Shown here in pieces: positions 11,418 through 22,734 of a stretch of 64,000 bases of DNA. This stretch comes from Procambarus clarkii (taxonomy: Eukaryota; Arthropoda; Malacostraca; Decapoda; Cambaridae). Made by a program: the position numbers and the translations under genes. Position 1 is the stretch's first letter. Each line of letters begins with the position of its first letter. The DNA lies in NCBI RefSeq assembly GCF_040958095.1, contig NC_091188.1:2425962-2489961 (forward strand), in the 5' to 3' direction. The notes under the pieces are model-generated. The model did no database searches, was not told the DNA's origin, and saw nothing but the letters and a program-made list of their open reading frames with translations.

Positions 11418-11735
11418 GCTAGGCTCATGGTAGCCTCATGGTAGCCTGGTCTACTGGTAGCTTCATTGTAGCCTTGTCTCCTGGTAGCCTGGTCTACTGG
11501 TAGCCTCATTGTAGCCTAGGCTTATGGTAGCCTGGTTTACTGGTAGCTTCATTGTAGCTTGGTTTACTGGTAGCCTCATTGCAGCCTAGGCTCATGGTAG
11601 CCTCATTGTAGCCTAGGCTCATGGTAGCCTGGTTTACTGGTAGCCTCATTGTAGTCTAGGCTCATTGTAGCCTCAATGTAGCCTGGTCTACTGGTAGCTT
11701 CATTGTAGCCTAGGCTCATGGTATCCTAGGTGTTT
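11418..11735 (+). repeat. Complex minisatellite, GGTAGCCT-based
   Basis: A higher-order mix of CTCATGGTAGCCT, GGTCTACTGGTAG and CTTCATTGTAGCCT, repeated about eight times with variants. Confidence 0.85.
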
Positions 11736-11808
11736 GAAGTGACTACCTACCTAGGTGATAGGTGACTACCTATCACTCATTATATTATTTTTCACAGATG
11801 AAACAGAA

Positions 11809-11904
11809 ATTGTGAAGCAGTAGTTTACAGAATTGTGAAGCAGTAGTTTACAGAATTGTGAAGCAGTAGTTTACAGAATTGTGAAGCAGTAGTTTACAGT
11901 ATAA
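11809..11904 (+). repeat. 24-bp minisatellite, four copies
   Basis: The ATTGTGAAGCAGTAGTTTAC-based unit repeats at a 24-bp period with almost no divergence. Confidence 0.9.
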
Positions 11905-12015
11905 TAAATTAAGCTGTGCCAGAGAGGAGGAGCGATAGCATCTCCGCCAGTCTGTAATGGCTGTAATTACCTCGTTATCGCCAGGGTTCATCAGCGCCGG
12001 GCTTGTTAGTCTTGC

Positions 12016-12058
12016 GAAATTTGTGCAATGTTGGGGGGTGAAACATTGCACAAATTTC
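12016..12058. other. Perfect 17-bp hairpin
   Basis: GAAATTTGTGCAATGTT pairs exactly with AACATTGCACAAATTTC across a 9-nt loop. Confidence 0.85.
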
Positions 12059-12116
12059 ACTATTCAGTAACTGTCCCTTAATAACAATTTAACAGTGAAC
12101 GATAAAACTTGCATGC

Positions 12117-12137
12117 GGGGGGGGGGGGGGGGGGGGG
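12117..12137 (+). repeat. Poly-G run of 21
   Basis: The longest pure G run in the window. It may also be an assembly or sequencing weak point. Confidence 0.85.
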
Positions 12138-12139
12138 TA

Positions 12140-12925
12140 AACATTGGACCATTAAAATATGTAGCACTTAAAAAAAGTTTCCTTTTGACATTTGCTCCGG
12201 TATAAAATGTCGGTCACTCGGTCTAGCCTGTTCTCCTTTAACCTCTCTTGACATATGTTGCGAATTAACAACATCACATAAGGCTACGCCGAGCATGTGA
12301 TTCAATAGTCTGACCTTATCTCACGAGTTAAGACTACTTGATTGACCAGCCTATCCTCCCTCGAAGCCACAACGGGCTTAAAACGATGCACTAAAACCCC
12401 CATTAGACCCCTAATCGACCGACCCACGCATAGAAAAAGTGATTTTTTTTTCCCGAGTCGCTGTGAGTTAGAGTACCACGTTTGTCCGCTGGAATTTTTA
12501 ACAATATGTGATGAGTTATTGGTGAGGGCGGGTTGGCTGCCATGAGCTGGAACCCAACACTGGCTGACCTCAGCTGGAGAATCGACCTACCTAACGACCA
12601 TCACCTTTCACGGAAACTTTCCTGATTGTCATGTATTAGCAAATTGCCCCTAGTTAACTGCTCAGAACTAGGAGGTTTGTCTATAACTGACTGCAGTGAG
12701 CTTACCTAGCTCGTCTCATAGCCCTGGCCGATTGTCCTGAGCTAATATGTTTCTTAGTTAACTATTACGAGACAACATAGTATCCTAATTGGCTGTTAAG
12801 TAGTTTTCTGGCTATTTCCGTGAGCTAGGACAGTACCTTACTATCTGCCCTGACTACCTTTAGCTAGCAATTTACTTGTAATCACTATGCCTCTCTCCAA
12901 GTATGATATCCCCATATAGTTGGAT
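12140..12925. other. Unassigned sequence downstream of the candidate exon
   Basis: Irregular CTGACC/AGCTA-like motifs recur at 12540-12880 without a clear period. If the exon at 12990-13315 is real, this would be its first intron. Confidence 0.4.
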
Positions 12926-12989
12926 CTGTCAACAGTTAATGCATTTAGTTCCCCTTTCTAAAACTAATATAAAAGATTGTGGGACTAAC

Positions 12990-13315
12990 TTGTAAGCAGC
13001 CAGCCAGGTCTTGGGCTTAGTGGGCTCCACTACACTGTACTTCTTTTCCGAGTCCTCGATGTGGATGGCCCTCGGAGCTTCCTGAGTCGTCGTCGAAGAG
13101 GTAGCCCCATCTGAGGACGCAGAAGACGGGGTCGTGGACGTGTTGGAACAAGTGCTCTGGGCGTCCTCGTGAGTCCCCTCTTTTTGTCCCATTCCTCCTG
13201 TCTGTTTCGCTGCGTTGTTCTGAGCGGCCTCGTCTTTGTCTTCCACCACAATTTCTGTTGTATAACCCTCTGTCTCTCTGGCGGCTGAGGCGTTGTCCGC
13301 GTTTGTGTCCCCCAT
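12990..13315 (-). CDS. Candidate first coding exon, acidic Ser/Thr-rich N-terminus, function unknown
   Basis: I do not recognise this gene. On the minus strand an ATG sits in a strong context (ACCATGG). The frame runs 108 codons plus two bases to a plausible splice donor (GTTAGT, 12989-12984). Without splicing it would stop at 12929. Residues 1-50 are acidic and polar, and residues 53-77 are almost all Ser/Thr/Ala with TSTTPSSASSDG. Residues 80-109 look more ordered (APRAIHIEDSEKKYSVVEP, then KPKTWLAAYK). GC-rich third codon positions contrast with the AT-rich flanks. There is no signal peptide or membrane segment within the exon. It may be the disordered cytosolic N-terminus of a larger protein whose other exons lie at lower coordinates or outside the window. 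The frame is open for about 60 bp upstream without another ATG. A chance ORF is possible. Confidence 0.45.
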
Positions 13316-13990
13316 GGTTCGAACACTTAAGACTTCTAATATTAGTCTCGAAGCTGATATAACTGTGGCTGGTCTTCCAGCACCAGCTTGGCTGACGGAG
13401 CGATAACCTTCAAGGTGAGCAAAGAGTGCACATTGTCAACACCAGAAGTCGCTCGCGAGTGAGAACTGACACAGGAGCAGGTCTGTGAAATCCTGCTGGG
13501 GTGGCCTCAGCACACAGCTGGTCGGGATGCTGCTGCTGCTGCTGCTGCTGCTGACTTCCTGACCTTTTGACACAGCAGTTTGATGGTCACAGCTTCCTCT
13601 CACTCGATGACTAGATGAGTCGTTCACTCTACCTGTTGCTCAGATGCTGGTTGTCTTCGCTTTTTTACACTGCTCCTCAGATCACTATTCCTCTGGTCGT
13701 CACTGCTCCTGTAGTTGTCACTATTCCTCTGGTAGTCACAGCTTAACAGGTCACCGTCACTGCTAGTCAGTGCCACTCAGTAGCGCCAGAGTAACTTTAC
13801 CTCGTGCACTGCTAGAGTCCGTACTCGGTGTCACCAGCACTCTGCAAGTTGAGTGCTTAGTTCAATAAGTATTCATTAATTGAGTGAGTGTCTGGTATCA
13901 CTTAGCAAACTGGTTAGAGAGACACCCACTGAAACCCAAAAAAACTTGATTTCGAAACTTTATTTACTCCGTCCTACACATGGGCGAGTT
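13316..13990 (-). promoter_or_regulatory. Possible 5' UTR or promoter side of the candidate exon
   Basis: This lies directly upstream of the candidate start codon. It holds a GCT run at 13528-13553 and a loose repeat of TCCTCTGGTCGTCACTG units at about 13675-13760. No TATA box at a convincing distance was seen. The assignment rests only on position. Confidence 0.2.
13528..13553. repeat. (GCT)n microsatellite
   Basis: About eight GCT/CAG units upstream of the candidate exon. Confidence 0.9.
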
Positions 13991-14274
13991 CATTTGCATG
14001 TTTAACAACACTAACCACCTCTTAAACGACGTATTTCTTCACAGATATGACAATACACCCGCAATGTTGCGTTTTTAATTAACGCGAGCACCAGAATCAT
14101 AGATTCGAGAGAAATATCCTTAAAAGAGAGGAATGTCACGTGGAGTGACGCGTGTTACCACCGCGGCGCCGGGAGGGAGACTGAGAGTCCTGGCTTGTTG
14201 TGGTGCGGGTCAGCTGGTGGGGGAGGGGCGGGGCTTCTTGGCGGGCCGTGTGCCAGACCCCAGCTGTGGTGGGA

Positions 14275-14515
14275 GTAGCCAGCTGTGGGGAGGAGCACCC
14301 AGCTGTGGCGGGGAGCACCCAGCTGTGGCGGGGAGCACCCAGCTGTGGTGGGGAGCACCCAGCTGTGGGGGAGGAGCACCCAGCTGTTGGTGGGGAGCAC
14401 CCAGCTGTTGGTGGGGAGCACCCAGCTGTTGGTGGGGAGCACCCAGCTGTTGGTGGGGAGCACCCAGCTGTGAAGCACCCCAGCTGTGAAGCACCCCAGC
14501 TGTGAAGCACCCCAG
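14275..14515 (+). repeat. GC-rich minisatellite, about 20-23 bp unit
   Basis: GAGCACCCAGCTGTGG units repeat about 12 times with graded variants (GGCGGG, TGGTGGG, TTGGTGGG, AAGCACCCC). All frames stay open on both strands because the unit lacks stop codons. Confidence 0.9.
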
Positions 14516-14737
14516 GTGTAGGGGAAGCCATCTGTGGAGCATCTTAACACCCCTGTACCCGACTGAGAGTGAAACTCATCGTGTAGTCTGGTGTTGAGTG
14601 GATTACCTGGGCGTCGTGCATGGCACATGTAAGTAGGAGCTGCACTCTGGTTTAGTTATGTTACAGAGGTTCGCGCCAGGTGTATGTTGCGTCAGTCCAG
14701 TGTGGGCCGCCTTCACAACACCGGTGTTGCACCTCTC

Positions 14738-14868
14738 AGCGCCCCTTCAGCGCCTCTCAGCGCCCCTTCAGCGCCTCTCAGCGCCCCTCAGCGCCCCTCA
14801 GCGCCCCCTCAGTGCCCCCTCAGTGCCCCTCAGCGTCCTTCAATGCCTCTCAGCGCCCCTCAGCCTAC
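14738..14868 (+). repeat. CAGCGCCCCT minisatellite
   Basis: CTCAGCGCCCCTT units of about 10-21 bp repeat with variants over 130 bp. Confidence 0.9.
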
Positions 14869-14942
14869 AGGCGTTAAACCCTCATGTTACATGATTACCA
14901 CATACAAAATATCCAAGGAAATCGAGCAGTCAAGGACCCCGT

Positions 14943-14983
14943 GTTCGTGTTCTACCCCTATTTAGCAGGGGTAGAACACGAAC
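14943..14983. other. Perfect 17-bp hairpin
   Basis: GTTCGTGTTCTACCCCT pairs exactly with its complement at 14967-14983 across a 7-nt loop. It sits at the 5' edge of a LINE fragment, so it may mark the truncation junction. Confidence 0.85.
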
Positions 14984-14984
14984 A

Positions 14985-15215
14985 AGGAGGTATAGATGGA
15001 AATAAGCCATAGAGACATTATATCTTTTTGTTTCAGTGTTAGAGTAGTGAACAATTGGAATGCTTTAATAAGAAGGGGTGGAACCAAACTCAATGCACAG
15101 ACTCAGTATAGATATGACTCTGGAACCTATATAGACCAGTCGATTAAACATTTAGAGGCGGGACCCAAGAGCCGTGGCTCATCTCCCCCACCAAAAACAA
15201 CTAGGTGAGTACATG
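14985..15215 (+). pseudogene. LINE 3' end: RT C-terminus plus tail
   Basis: The frame reads a SHRDIISFCFSVRVVNNWNA block, the counterpart of the terminal block in the 1011-1936 fragment. It then runs into the nucleotide tail (GGCGGGACCCAAGAGCC ... AACTAGGTGAGTAC). This links that tail, seen alone at many loci, to the 3' end of a LINE. The copy is 5'-truncated. Confidence 0.75.
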
Positions 15216-15275
15216 TTGCGCCCATCTTAATGCTTCCAACTTGGATGACCATATAACGATGGACTCGTAATAATA

Positions 15276-15351
15276 TCATAAGAATAAAGGTAACTGCAGA
15301 AGGCTTATTGACCAATACGAGGCAGCTCCTATTTATAACCACCCAATCAGG
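15276..15351 (+). repeat. Dispersed repeat F, copy 1
   Basis: AAAGGTAACTGCAGAAGGC, then TACGAGGCAGCTCCTAT and ATAACCACCCAATC. It closely matches 60877-60960 and is probably part of a transposon end. Confidence 0.7.
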
Positions 15352-15872
15352 TTGCTACTCTTGGCAACCAATGAGTCTGACGGTGAATGGATTCAGCTGT
15401 TGATAAGAGGAGTGAGGTCAGTGAGAACAATCACCTTGGCAAAAGTTTTTGTTGCACAGATACACAAGGCAGATATAGATGACTTCTGGCTCTTGTTCGC
15501 AGGCTTACACCACCTTTTCCTTCCCATAGCTCATCCCAAACTTGTTTTCCCCTGGAACACGACCCGCCAATTAGTTTCTGCAGTGAGGGCGACTTGTCCT
15601 CGACGAGGACAGGAAGTCGGGGGCTTGTCAAAGGTCCAATTCCCCCCCCCCCCCATTTGCCATGAAAACTATTGCAGAAACATTGCATAGAAACAATATT
15701 ACAGAAACATCATGGGAAGCCTCGAGGCGCCCGGAACATGTGTAACCCAATATTACATGTATCACATATGTACATGTATCATAATATTACATGTATCACA
15801 TATGTAGACAGTAAGTCACAATGACGGGGCTGAAAAATGTCACACACACACAAGTCACATGTCTGAAAATAA
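15352..15872. other. Unassigned sequence
   Basis: A 112-codon frame exists at 15352-15690, but it lacks recognisable features and contains a C-run. A duplicated ACATGTATCA motif lies at 15755-15800. Confidence 0.3.
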
Positions 15873-15915
15873 AAAGGAAGAGACGACGTTTGGGTCCGTC
15901 CTGGGCCATTATTAA
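15873..15915 (-). mobile_element. Element C, worn fragment
   Basis: GAGACGACGTTTGGGTCCGT then CCTGGGCCATTATTAAGAG matches the core of C in minus orientation with several changes. Confidence 0.6.
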
Positions 15916-15938
15916 GAGGTTTAAAGAGAAAGAGTTAA

Positions 15939-15985
15939 TTGATGAAGATTAAGCCACCCAAGAGGTGCCACGGGCATGAATAGTC
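15939..15985 (-). mobile_element. Hairpin mini-retroposon, AATC class, inverted copy
   Basis: It reads TTGATGAAGATTAAGCCACC, then CAAGAGGTGCCACGGGC, the reverse complement of the 6015-6077 copy. The tail has only one unit. Confidence 0.7.
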
Positions 15986-16137
15986 CATACAGAGTGGTGG
16001 AGAAAGTAGGTACACACGGTAAGAATGTGAGGTGAAAGACCAGAAGGTAAGATGTAAACAGTTAGATGAGATAATAGGAACTGAGAAAACTGCAGGAAGG
16101 TCGTCCCTTCCTTGATGGTTGAGAGGCGTGGGAATGT

Positions 16138-16140
<3 letters not shown>

Positions 16141-16198
<58 letters not shown>
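16141..16198. repeat. (AT)n microsatellite
   Basis: About 29 AT units on the left side of element D. Confidence 0.95.
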
Positions 16199-16655
<457 letters not shown>

Positions 16656-16954
16656 CAGACTATTAAACAAAGGCAGCTCCCACACTGGCCCACTTGCTTC
16701 CACACGAAGGATTCACAGACCCTAACAGCTGACCCTTTTTTTTTTAGGCCAATCTGGCAGGTCACAAGATCTAACTATGTCAAGATGACTATAAGAACTG
16801 AAACAATTATCTGGGAGTATACCAGTATTTGGACTCCATAAGAAAGCCTATTCAAATGTTTTTCGAGCTTTATTTAAAAACAAAAATAGACTAACTCTAA
16901 GGATGTATATTTTCTAATTCTGTTTGTCACTGAGACTGGGGTAAAAATGTTGAC

Positions 16955-17335
16955 AATACTGGTGAAAAGAGGAAGTGTAAAATAGCTCTGATGAAAAACA
17001 GAGGTACAATAGGTACACAGAGACAATATTATCAACATTAGAGGCCCAAGATGTTTCAACACCTTTCTTGTAAACCAAGAGGGGGTCATAACTAGCCCAA
17101 GTCATCGACTTGAGAATGGTCCAGGACGGACCGAAACGTCGTCGTCGTCCCTTCACCTTCTAGTGTGTGGTTTGGTCAATATAACTAGCCCAACTCTCAC
17201 GGTGCTCAAGAGAGAGATAATACTACCAAAGAACACCTGATCAACCGGACTGTGACTCATACGTCGAACCGCAAACTGGTGCGTCTAACAGTCTAGCTGA
17301 TCAGACCACCAACTATGAGAGACCTGATTTAGAGA
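16955..17335 (+). pseudogene. LINE C-terminal/3' fragment split by element C
   Basis: Frame remnants (RRGKCKIAL, then a broken VLKRE-like stretch) correspond to the better copy at 44591-45015. The nucleotide tail GTGACTCATACGTCGAACCG also matches it and 28040-28090. Stops and frameshifts are present. Element C is inserted at 17101-17180. Confidence 0.65.
17088..17193 (+). mobile_element. Element C, 80-bp monomer with 13-bp TSD
   Basis: ATAACTAGCCCAA occurs at 17088-17100 and again at 17181-17193. Between them lies an 80-bp core starting GTCATCGACTTGAGAATGG and ending GTGTGTGGTTTGGTCAAT. The host LINE sequence continues on both sides, so this is a clean insertion. Confidence 0.85.
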
Positions 17336-17389
17336 GAGAGAGAGAGACCAAGTCCCGGAGACATTGATCCACGAAACCAACACTATTTT

Positions 17390-17870
17390 TAATTGAATTA
17401 AAGTCCTTTCAAATCATTTACTGATAGTTACTGATATCAGCAGAACTAAAATTGTTCATAATTTGTTGTACAACATTTTGGGTGGGAAAAATTAAACTAT
17501 GCGAATATCATTTATTTTGTTTTAATGATGTTATTGTAGTAAATTTTTATTTGATATTAATGACATTTTTTTTTTAACAAAACACAACGTAATAGACGCT
17601 TAATTCCCCCCATGTTATGACTAATAATTGCTAATATTTTAACGCGTGTCTATATATTTTTAATATTTCCAAATTCATAATATTTTATGATTTAGAACAA
17701 CTCTAAATTTTTAAAAATTCAATTTTTGTTGTTGAACGAAGCAACAGATACAATGCATTTTATTTTTCCAGTTCAACCACAGAAATGATTGCCGGTGATA
17801 TTTGTATGTTCGAGGTTTGAAATATATATATACTGTATATAAAGTTAATTTAAAGAGTTAACTAATTTAG
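17390..17870. other. AT-rich unassigned DNA
   Basis: Very AT-rich, with no repeat family and no coding frame recognised. Confidence 0.5.
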
Positions 17871-18002
17871 AAACCGTAAACAAAGGATATTTGTGACCGT
17901 GCTGATGTTAGAGGCTGGGAATGGCCCCTTCCAGTAGCACGCAGGACACGACGAGGCTTCTGGAAACATTGGATTGCCTGGATTAATAGCCGACATCAAA
18001 CC

Positions 18003-18264
18003 TAAAAAGTCCGACACAGGACCAGAAGTCCGACACAGGACCAGAAGTCCGACACAGGACCAGAAGTCCGACACAGGACCAGAAGTCCGACACAGGACCA
18101 GAAGTCCGACACAGGACCAGAAGTCCAACACGGGACCAGAAGTCAGACACAGGACAAGAAGTCCGACACAGGACCAGAAGTCCGACACAGGACCAGAAGT
18201 CCGACACAGGACCAGAAGTCTAACACGGGACCAGAAGTCCGACACAGGACCAGAAGTCCGACAC
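18003..18264 (+). repeat. 19-bp minisatellite, about 13 copies
   Basis: AGTCCGACACAGGACCAGA repeats with few variants (AACACGGG, TCTAACACG). The period is not a multiple of three, so each strand is open in several frames. Confidence 0.95.
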
Positions 18265-18356
18265 CAACTGTTAAACACGAAACCTCATCACCGGACGAAC
18301 CAGATCCCAAGGCCAGGACTGCTTGCTAGACTGTTCAAGCAGACCTCGGTGCACTC

Positions 18357-18535
18357 TCCACCACCACACAATCACTCGCCACCACCTCACAATCACTCGC
18401 CACCACCTCACAATCACTCGCCACCACCTCACAATCACTCGCCACCACCTCACAACCACTCGCCACCACCACAATCACTCGCCACCACCTCACAATCACT
18501 CGCCACCACCACAATCACTCGCCGCCACCACCGAC
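18357..18535 (+). repeat. 21-bp minisatellite
   Basis: CCACCACCTCACAATCACTCG repeats about eight times. Some units have lost CTCA. Confidence 0.95.
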
Positions 18536-18711
18536 AGAGTGAACTAAGGGGTGGTTCCTCACCAAGACCCTATAGGCCTCGAGGACAAAACTCAAAACAG
18601 AGTGAACCAATAGTGACACATTTCATAGTTATTCTTCATAAGTGACCACACCGTGTTGATCACAGCAACTTATAAACAATCTTGGTCAAGCCACTGCGAC
18701 GTCACACCCTT

Positions 18712-18805
18712 CTTGAGGTTATCTTGAGTTGATTTCGGGGCTTTAGTGTCCCCGCGGCCCGGTCCTTGACCAGGCCTCCACCCCCAGGAAGCAGCCCGTG
18801 ACAGC
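18712..18805 (-). mobile_element. SINE-1 tail fragment
   Basis: GAGGTTATCTTGAGTTGATT, then CCCGCGGCCCGGTCCTTGAC and CCAGGAAGCAGCCCGTGACA, is the reverse complement of the SINE-1 body and tail. The tRNA head is missing. Confidence 0.85.
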
Positions 18806-19109
18806 TTTCAGTTTCATTTTTTTGAGGGGGGGGGGGGGGGGTGAATCATAGGTTTTATAATTGAATATTTCCGAAAGCTTATCATAAACAACCTTTTCAA
18901 TAATTCTCAACAGCCACGGCAGCTTTCCTTTTCTCCTCAATGACCAACTACTTTAACCAAACTCAAGTTGGTAATGGAATGATGCAAGGGAGCAGTTGGT
19001 GTTGGCACCATGCATCGGGAACCCTGCTTCCCGTCCTCTTAAACAATGGCCAGGTGCTCGTTAATGCTGCCGCCAACCACCCCCTCCCCCCAGTTAAGGA
19101 TGGGGGGGG

Positions 19110-19290
19110 GGAGGGAACTATCAAGAGAAAGCGCCAAACAATTACGACTATCAAGCCCTTGGAAGGGGTCAAAATAAGGATTTGGGATGGGACAGGGAGG
19201 GGGGGAGGAATAGTGCCCAACCACTTGGACGGTTGGGGATTGAACGCCGTCCTGCATGAAGCGAGACCCCTCGATCTACCATCCATATTG
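19110..19290 (-). mobile_element. SINE-3 copy
   Basis: This is the reverse complement of 27225-27445: GAGAAAGCGCCAA, AAGGATTTGGGATGGGA, then CAACCACTTGGACGG and CATGAAGCGAGACC. Confidence 0.8.
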
Positions 19291-19745
19291 AGACAGTAGA
19301 TTTAAATATATAACAAAGTTAATTTTTATAAGAGAAAATACTCAGTTCGATTAGACAGTACATCAAAATTTCTGAATGGATCTCTTGGGGGGTTGGCCAC
19401 TGTATCGACGTTTACAGTCTGATGACGGATCGAACCCCCGGTTCGAGTCCCTCATTTACTCTGATCTTTATTAACCACCTCACTTTCTCATGAGCTTGCG
19501 GCCAACAACCACATCAACCCTACAATTACCCCCAAACACTCGACTGGTCGGGTAGTCAGTCAGTCTCCCCCCTTGACTGATAGACGAGGACCAGTTAAGA
19601 TGCTCGGATATTATCATGGAGGCGAAGAGTACCTTCAGAGGCGTAGCTGACGCAAGCTGAGGATGGTCACTCTTTGGCGTCACGCCCTCAGAGTGACTGA
19701 GAGTGACCGCGAGACGTAAAGCGTGATTAGCAGTTGTTATCAGCC

Positions 19746-19855
<110 letters not shown>

Positions 19856-20142
19856 GAAGAGAAAGAGAGTGTAAATAATTGCGACAAGCTGAAGCGGGGG
19901 ATTGGAGAGGATTTTTATTTTTGGACCCGGGCCAGATAGTCTTGGAGGAGAAGGAGAAGGAGGAAAGAGGAGAAAGTGGGAGAAGGAGAACCAGAAGAGA
20001 AGAAGAAGGACAAGACGAAGGTGCTCTGAACGTCGTTTATTTTATAGCAAGAAACCAAGCCGATGATATTAATATAGAAGCAGCAGACAAAGGAACACAG
20101 ATCAAAGAAGGGGAGAGAAATAGCAGCATCAACTGCAGCTCA

Positions 20143-20225
20143 TGGTGATGAATAGTGTGTGATGATGATGTTCTTGGTGATGATGGTTATAGTGAATATG
20201 GTGATGATGACGGTGGTGGTGACCT
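20143..20225 (+). repeat. GGTGATGAT-rich repeat
   Basis: Irregular GATGATG/GGTGAT trinucleotide-like DNA. Confidence 0.7.
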
Positions 20226-20339
20226 TGCAAGGTTGAGGGTGATGCACTAGGTCATCACTCTGACCTTGAAACAACGGATAACCCCGACACCATTTACTAA
20301 TATTAAATACAATAAGCAGATAATATTGCTGCTGTTGTA

Positions 20340-21270
20340 TATACAAGTTAACCCATAGAAAATGTAGCCTTGGAATTTTCCGTCAATAGAAAATGGGATA
20401 TCATTGTCACGTCGCTATTAAATTCGCCAGCTATTCTGCTGGGAATTATTCTTAATACAACAGTCTTTTGACTTTTAACATCATAAAAATATCTCATTTG
20501 AATTAACTTAATTATCAGTTAATTATCAATTATCAGAGAGCCAGAGCGTCAGTAGTAGAAGAGGTCAACCATTGTTTTAAGACCAGAGTCGCAGGAGCGA
20601 GTTCAGCTCCTATAATTCTCCCTTGGACGAAGTGTTATGAAGATCAAATTAGTCCTTCTTCCATCATCAACACGCAGTCAACATCTAAACAAGGGAAGTG
20701 TCTTACAAAAAAAAAACGTTTATTACCAAATTTCTGGCCAGTTATGTTAGGTAGATATAGGGCGAGCCGGTTAGCACGAGAGGCAACGACTCATTCCTTG
20801 GTCTTTATCTTCAAAAGAATAGACCAATATTTCCTCTGATATAGCTGTCATATATATATATAGGATTCCGGCTTTACAGCAAGTGTCCTTTGACAGGAAC
20901 AATGGAACGGGAAGCAAGAATTAATCTTGGAAGCAAGCAATAATCTTATTGCTATCGAAATATATAAATTAATGTAAATATAAACACTATATAAATTCAT
21001 AAATGAAATAAATATATATCTCACAAGTCGGTTCCCCATGGCTACAAATATTCGCAGGAACCTATATACATCTTTGAGGAAGATCTGAACGTAACCCAAG
21101 GAAGGAATTTGCAACATCCTAATAGACATATCTACTCCAAATACAATATCCCCACATTAAACAACTCTTCTCCTTTTACAGATGATATAACTCTCCGAAC
21201 TTAATCAGGACTTACAGATATTGAGGTGAATATATGGATTAATTTTCATTAAACCCAGCATGACTAATAT
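20340..21270. other. Unassigned sequence
   Basis: AT-leaning DNA without recognisable repeats or coding frames. Confidence 0.4.
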
Positions 21271-21281
21271 TAAAGAGACAC

Positions 21282-21440
21282 ATTGACTCAGTCTAAGTCT
21301 CATTGACTCAGTCTAACAGACTCATTGACTCAGTCTAACACTCATTGACTCAGTCTAACAGACTCATTGACTCAGTCTAACACTCATTGACTCAGTCTAA
21401 CAGACTCATTGACTCAGTCTAACAGACTCATTGACTCATG
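21282..21440 (+). repeat. AP-1-motif-containing minisatellite
   Basis: CATTGACTCAGTCTAACAGA units repeat with 17- and 22-bp spacing. TGACTCA, the AP-1/TRE consensus, occurs eight times. Confidence 0.85.
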
Positions 21441-21520
21441 CCAACAGACTCATCGGCACTTACAGATCAGCAGACGTGCAGACTAAGCCGTCCAAAACGT
21501 CTCCTCATTTTCAGCTTACC

Positions 21521-21521
21521 C

Positions 21522-21549
<28 letters not shown>
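21521..21549. repeat. (GA)n microsatellite
   Basis: About 14 GA units. Confidence 0.9.
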
Positions 21550-21552
<3 letters not shown>

Positions 21553-22059
21553 CGGTCAGTAGAGGCGCTTGTGAACAGGATGGAGAGAGCAAGAAAGAGA
21601 ATCAGGAGAGGTCAAGGGTCGTGAGGACCAGTGTTATTAAGGTGATCAGGATCGAACCCGGACCACCATAACTGTATGCGAGCAGGCTGTGGTTTTCTCC
21701 GGGCTCCCAGTGGCCACCATGGCGGCATGAGGGCTCACGGACCACATGACGGCAGGATATGTGGTGGGTATATAGGCTGACGAGCCACATAAGGGGAGAA
21801 TATATAGGTGGGTATAAGCGTTAAAGTGGGGGTATAGTTTTATATGTTTTAGGTCAGTGATGCCATGCTCATTCTGAGGACAGACTCAGTCCTCGACGGA
21901 CTCTGTCCACGACGGACTCTGTCCTCGACGGACTCGAATCCTGGACTGTTTCTGTGGTTTTACTCCCAGTGAAATGAGAATCCAGGTGACACTTGCTGGA
22001 GCGGTAGTTTGTGTGTGTTTAGTATTGACGGAGCAGTGTGTGTTGAAGACATTAGAGTA

Positions 22060-22154
22060 AAGCAGAGGGGCAGGCAGGCAGGGAGGCAAGCAGGCAGGCA
22101 GGCAGGCAGGCATTGAGGCAGGCAGGCAGGCAGGGAGGCAGGCAGGCAGGCAGG

Positions 22155-22191
<37 letters not shown>

Positions 22192-22198
22192 AGGGAGG

Positions 22199-22247
<49 letters not shown>

Positions 22248-22322
22248 AGGCAGGCAGGCAGGCAGGCAGGCAGGGAGGCAGGCAGGCAGGCAGGGAGGCA
22301 GGCAGGCAGGCAGGCAGGCAGG

Positions 22323-22383
<61 letters not shown>

Positions 22384-22405
22384 AGGCAGGCAGGCAGGCA
22401 GGCAG
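22060..22405 (+). repeat. (GGCA)n/GGGA tetranucleotide satellite
   Basis: About 345 bp of GGCA units with periodic GGGA replacements, which form a higher-order pattern. Long Pro/Ala/Cys/Leu or Arg/Gln/Ala/Gly frames are side effects. Confidence 0.95.
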
Positions 22406-22409
22406 GTAC

Positions 22410-22685
22410 CCGGGAAGCAAGCAGTCTGACCTACACAGTAATACACAACCACACTCCAGGGGGAAAGGGAGAGGAGTGGCTTTGTCGAAATGGGATGAAA
22501 TGATTGGGTTGAGGCAATTGTGTGAATGTGCAGAAGGGAGGGGTGGAAAAGGGGAAGGGGAAGGGAGGGATTTAGAGGGAGAGGGATGGGGTGTGGAGAA
22601 GTGGTCATCAAAACGAGTTTTTGTGTTGTAAGTCCAAACTCTTTTTCTCAGCAGGTGAAGCTGAATTTCCCTCTCGGAGCACTCT

Positions 22686-22734
<49 letters not shown>

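Noticed and set aside
14136..14628. Overlapping frames of 100-157 codons on both strands
   Set aside because: GC-rich minisatellite without stop codons.
15352..15690. 112-codon plus-strand frame
   Set aside because: No recognisable feature. It starts at a non-ATG codon inside a dispersed repeat edge and ends past a C run.
19420..19460. tRNA gene suggested by CGAACCCCCGGTTCGAGTCC
   Set aside because: Two B-box-like motifs overlap in a small palindrome, but no D-arm, anticodon arm or acceptor stem could be placed.
22060..22611. Long Pro/Cys/Leu/Ala or Arg/Gln/Ala/Gly open frames (up to 241 codons)
   Set aside because: They are translations of the GGCA/GGGA satellite. No coding sequence flanks it.
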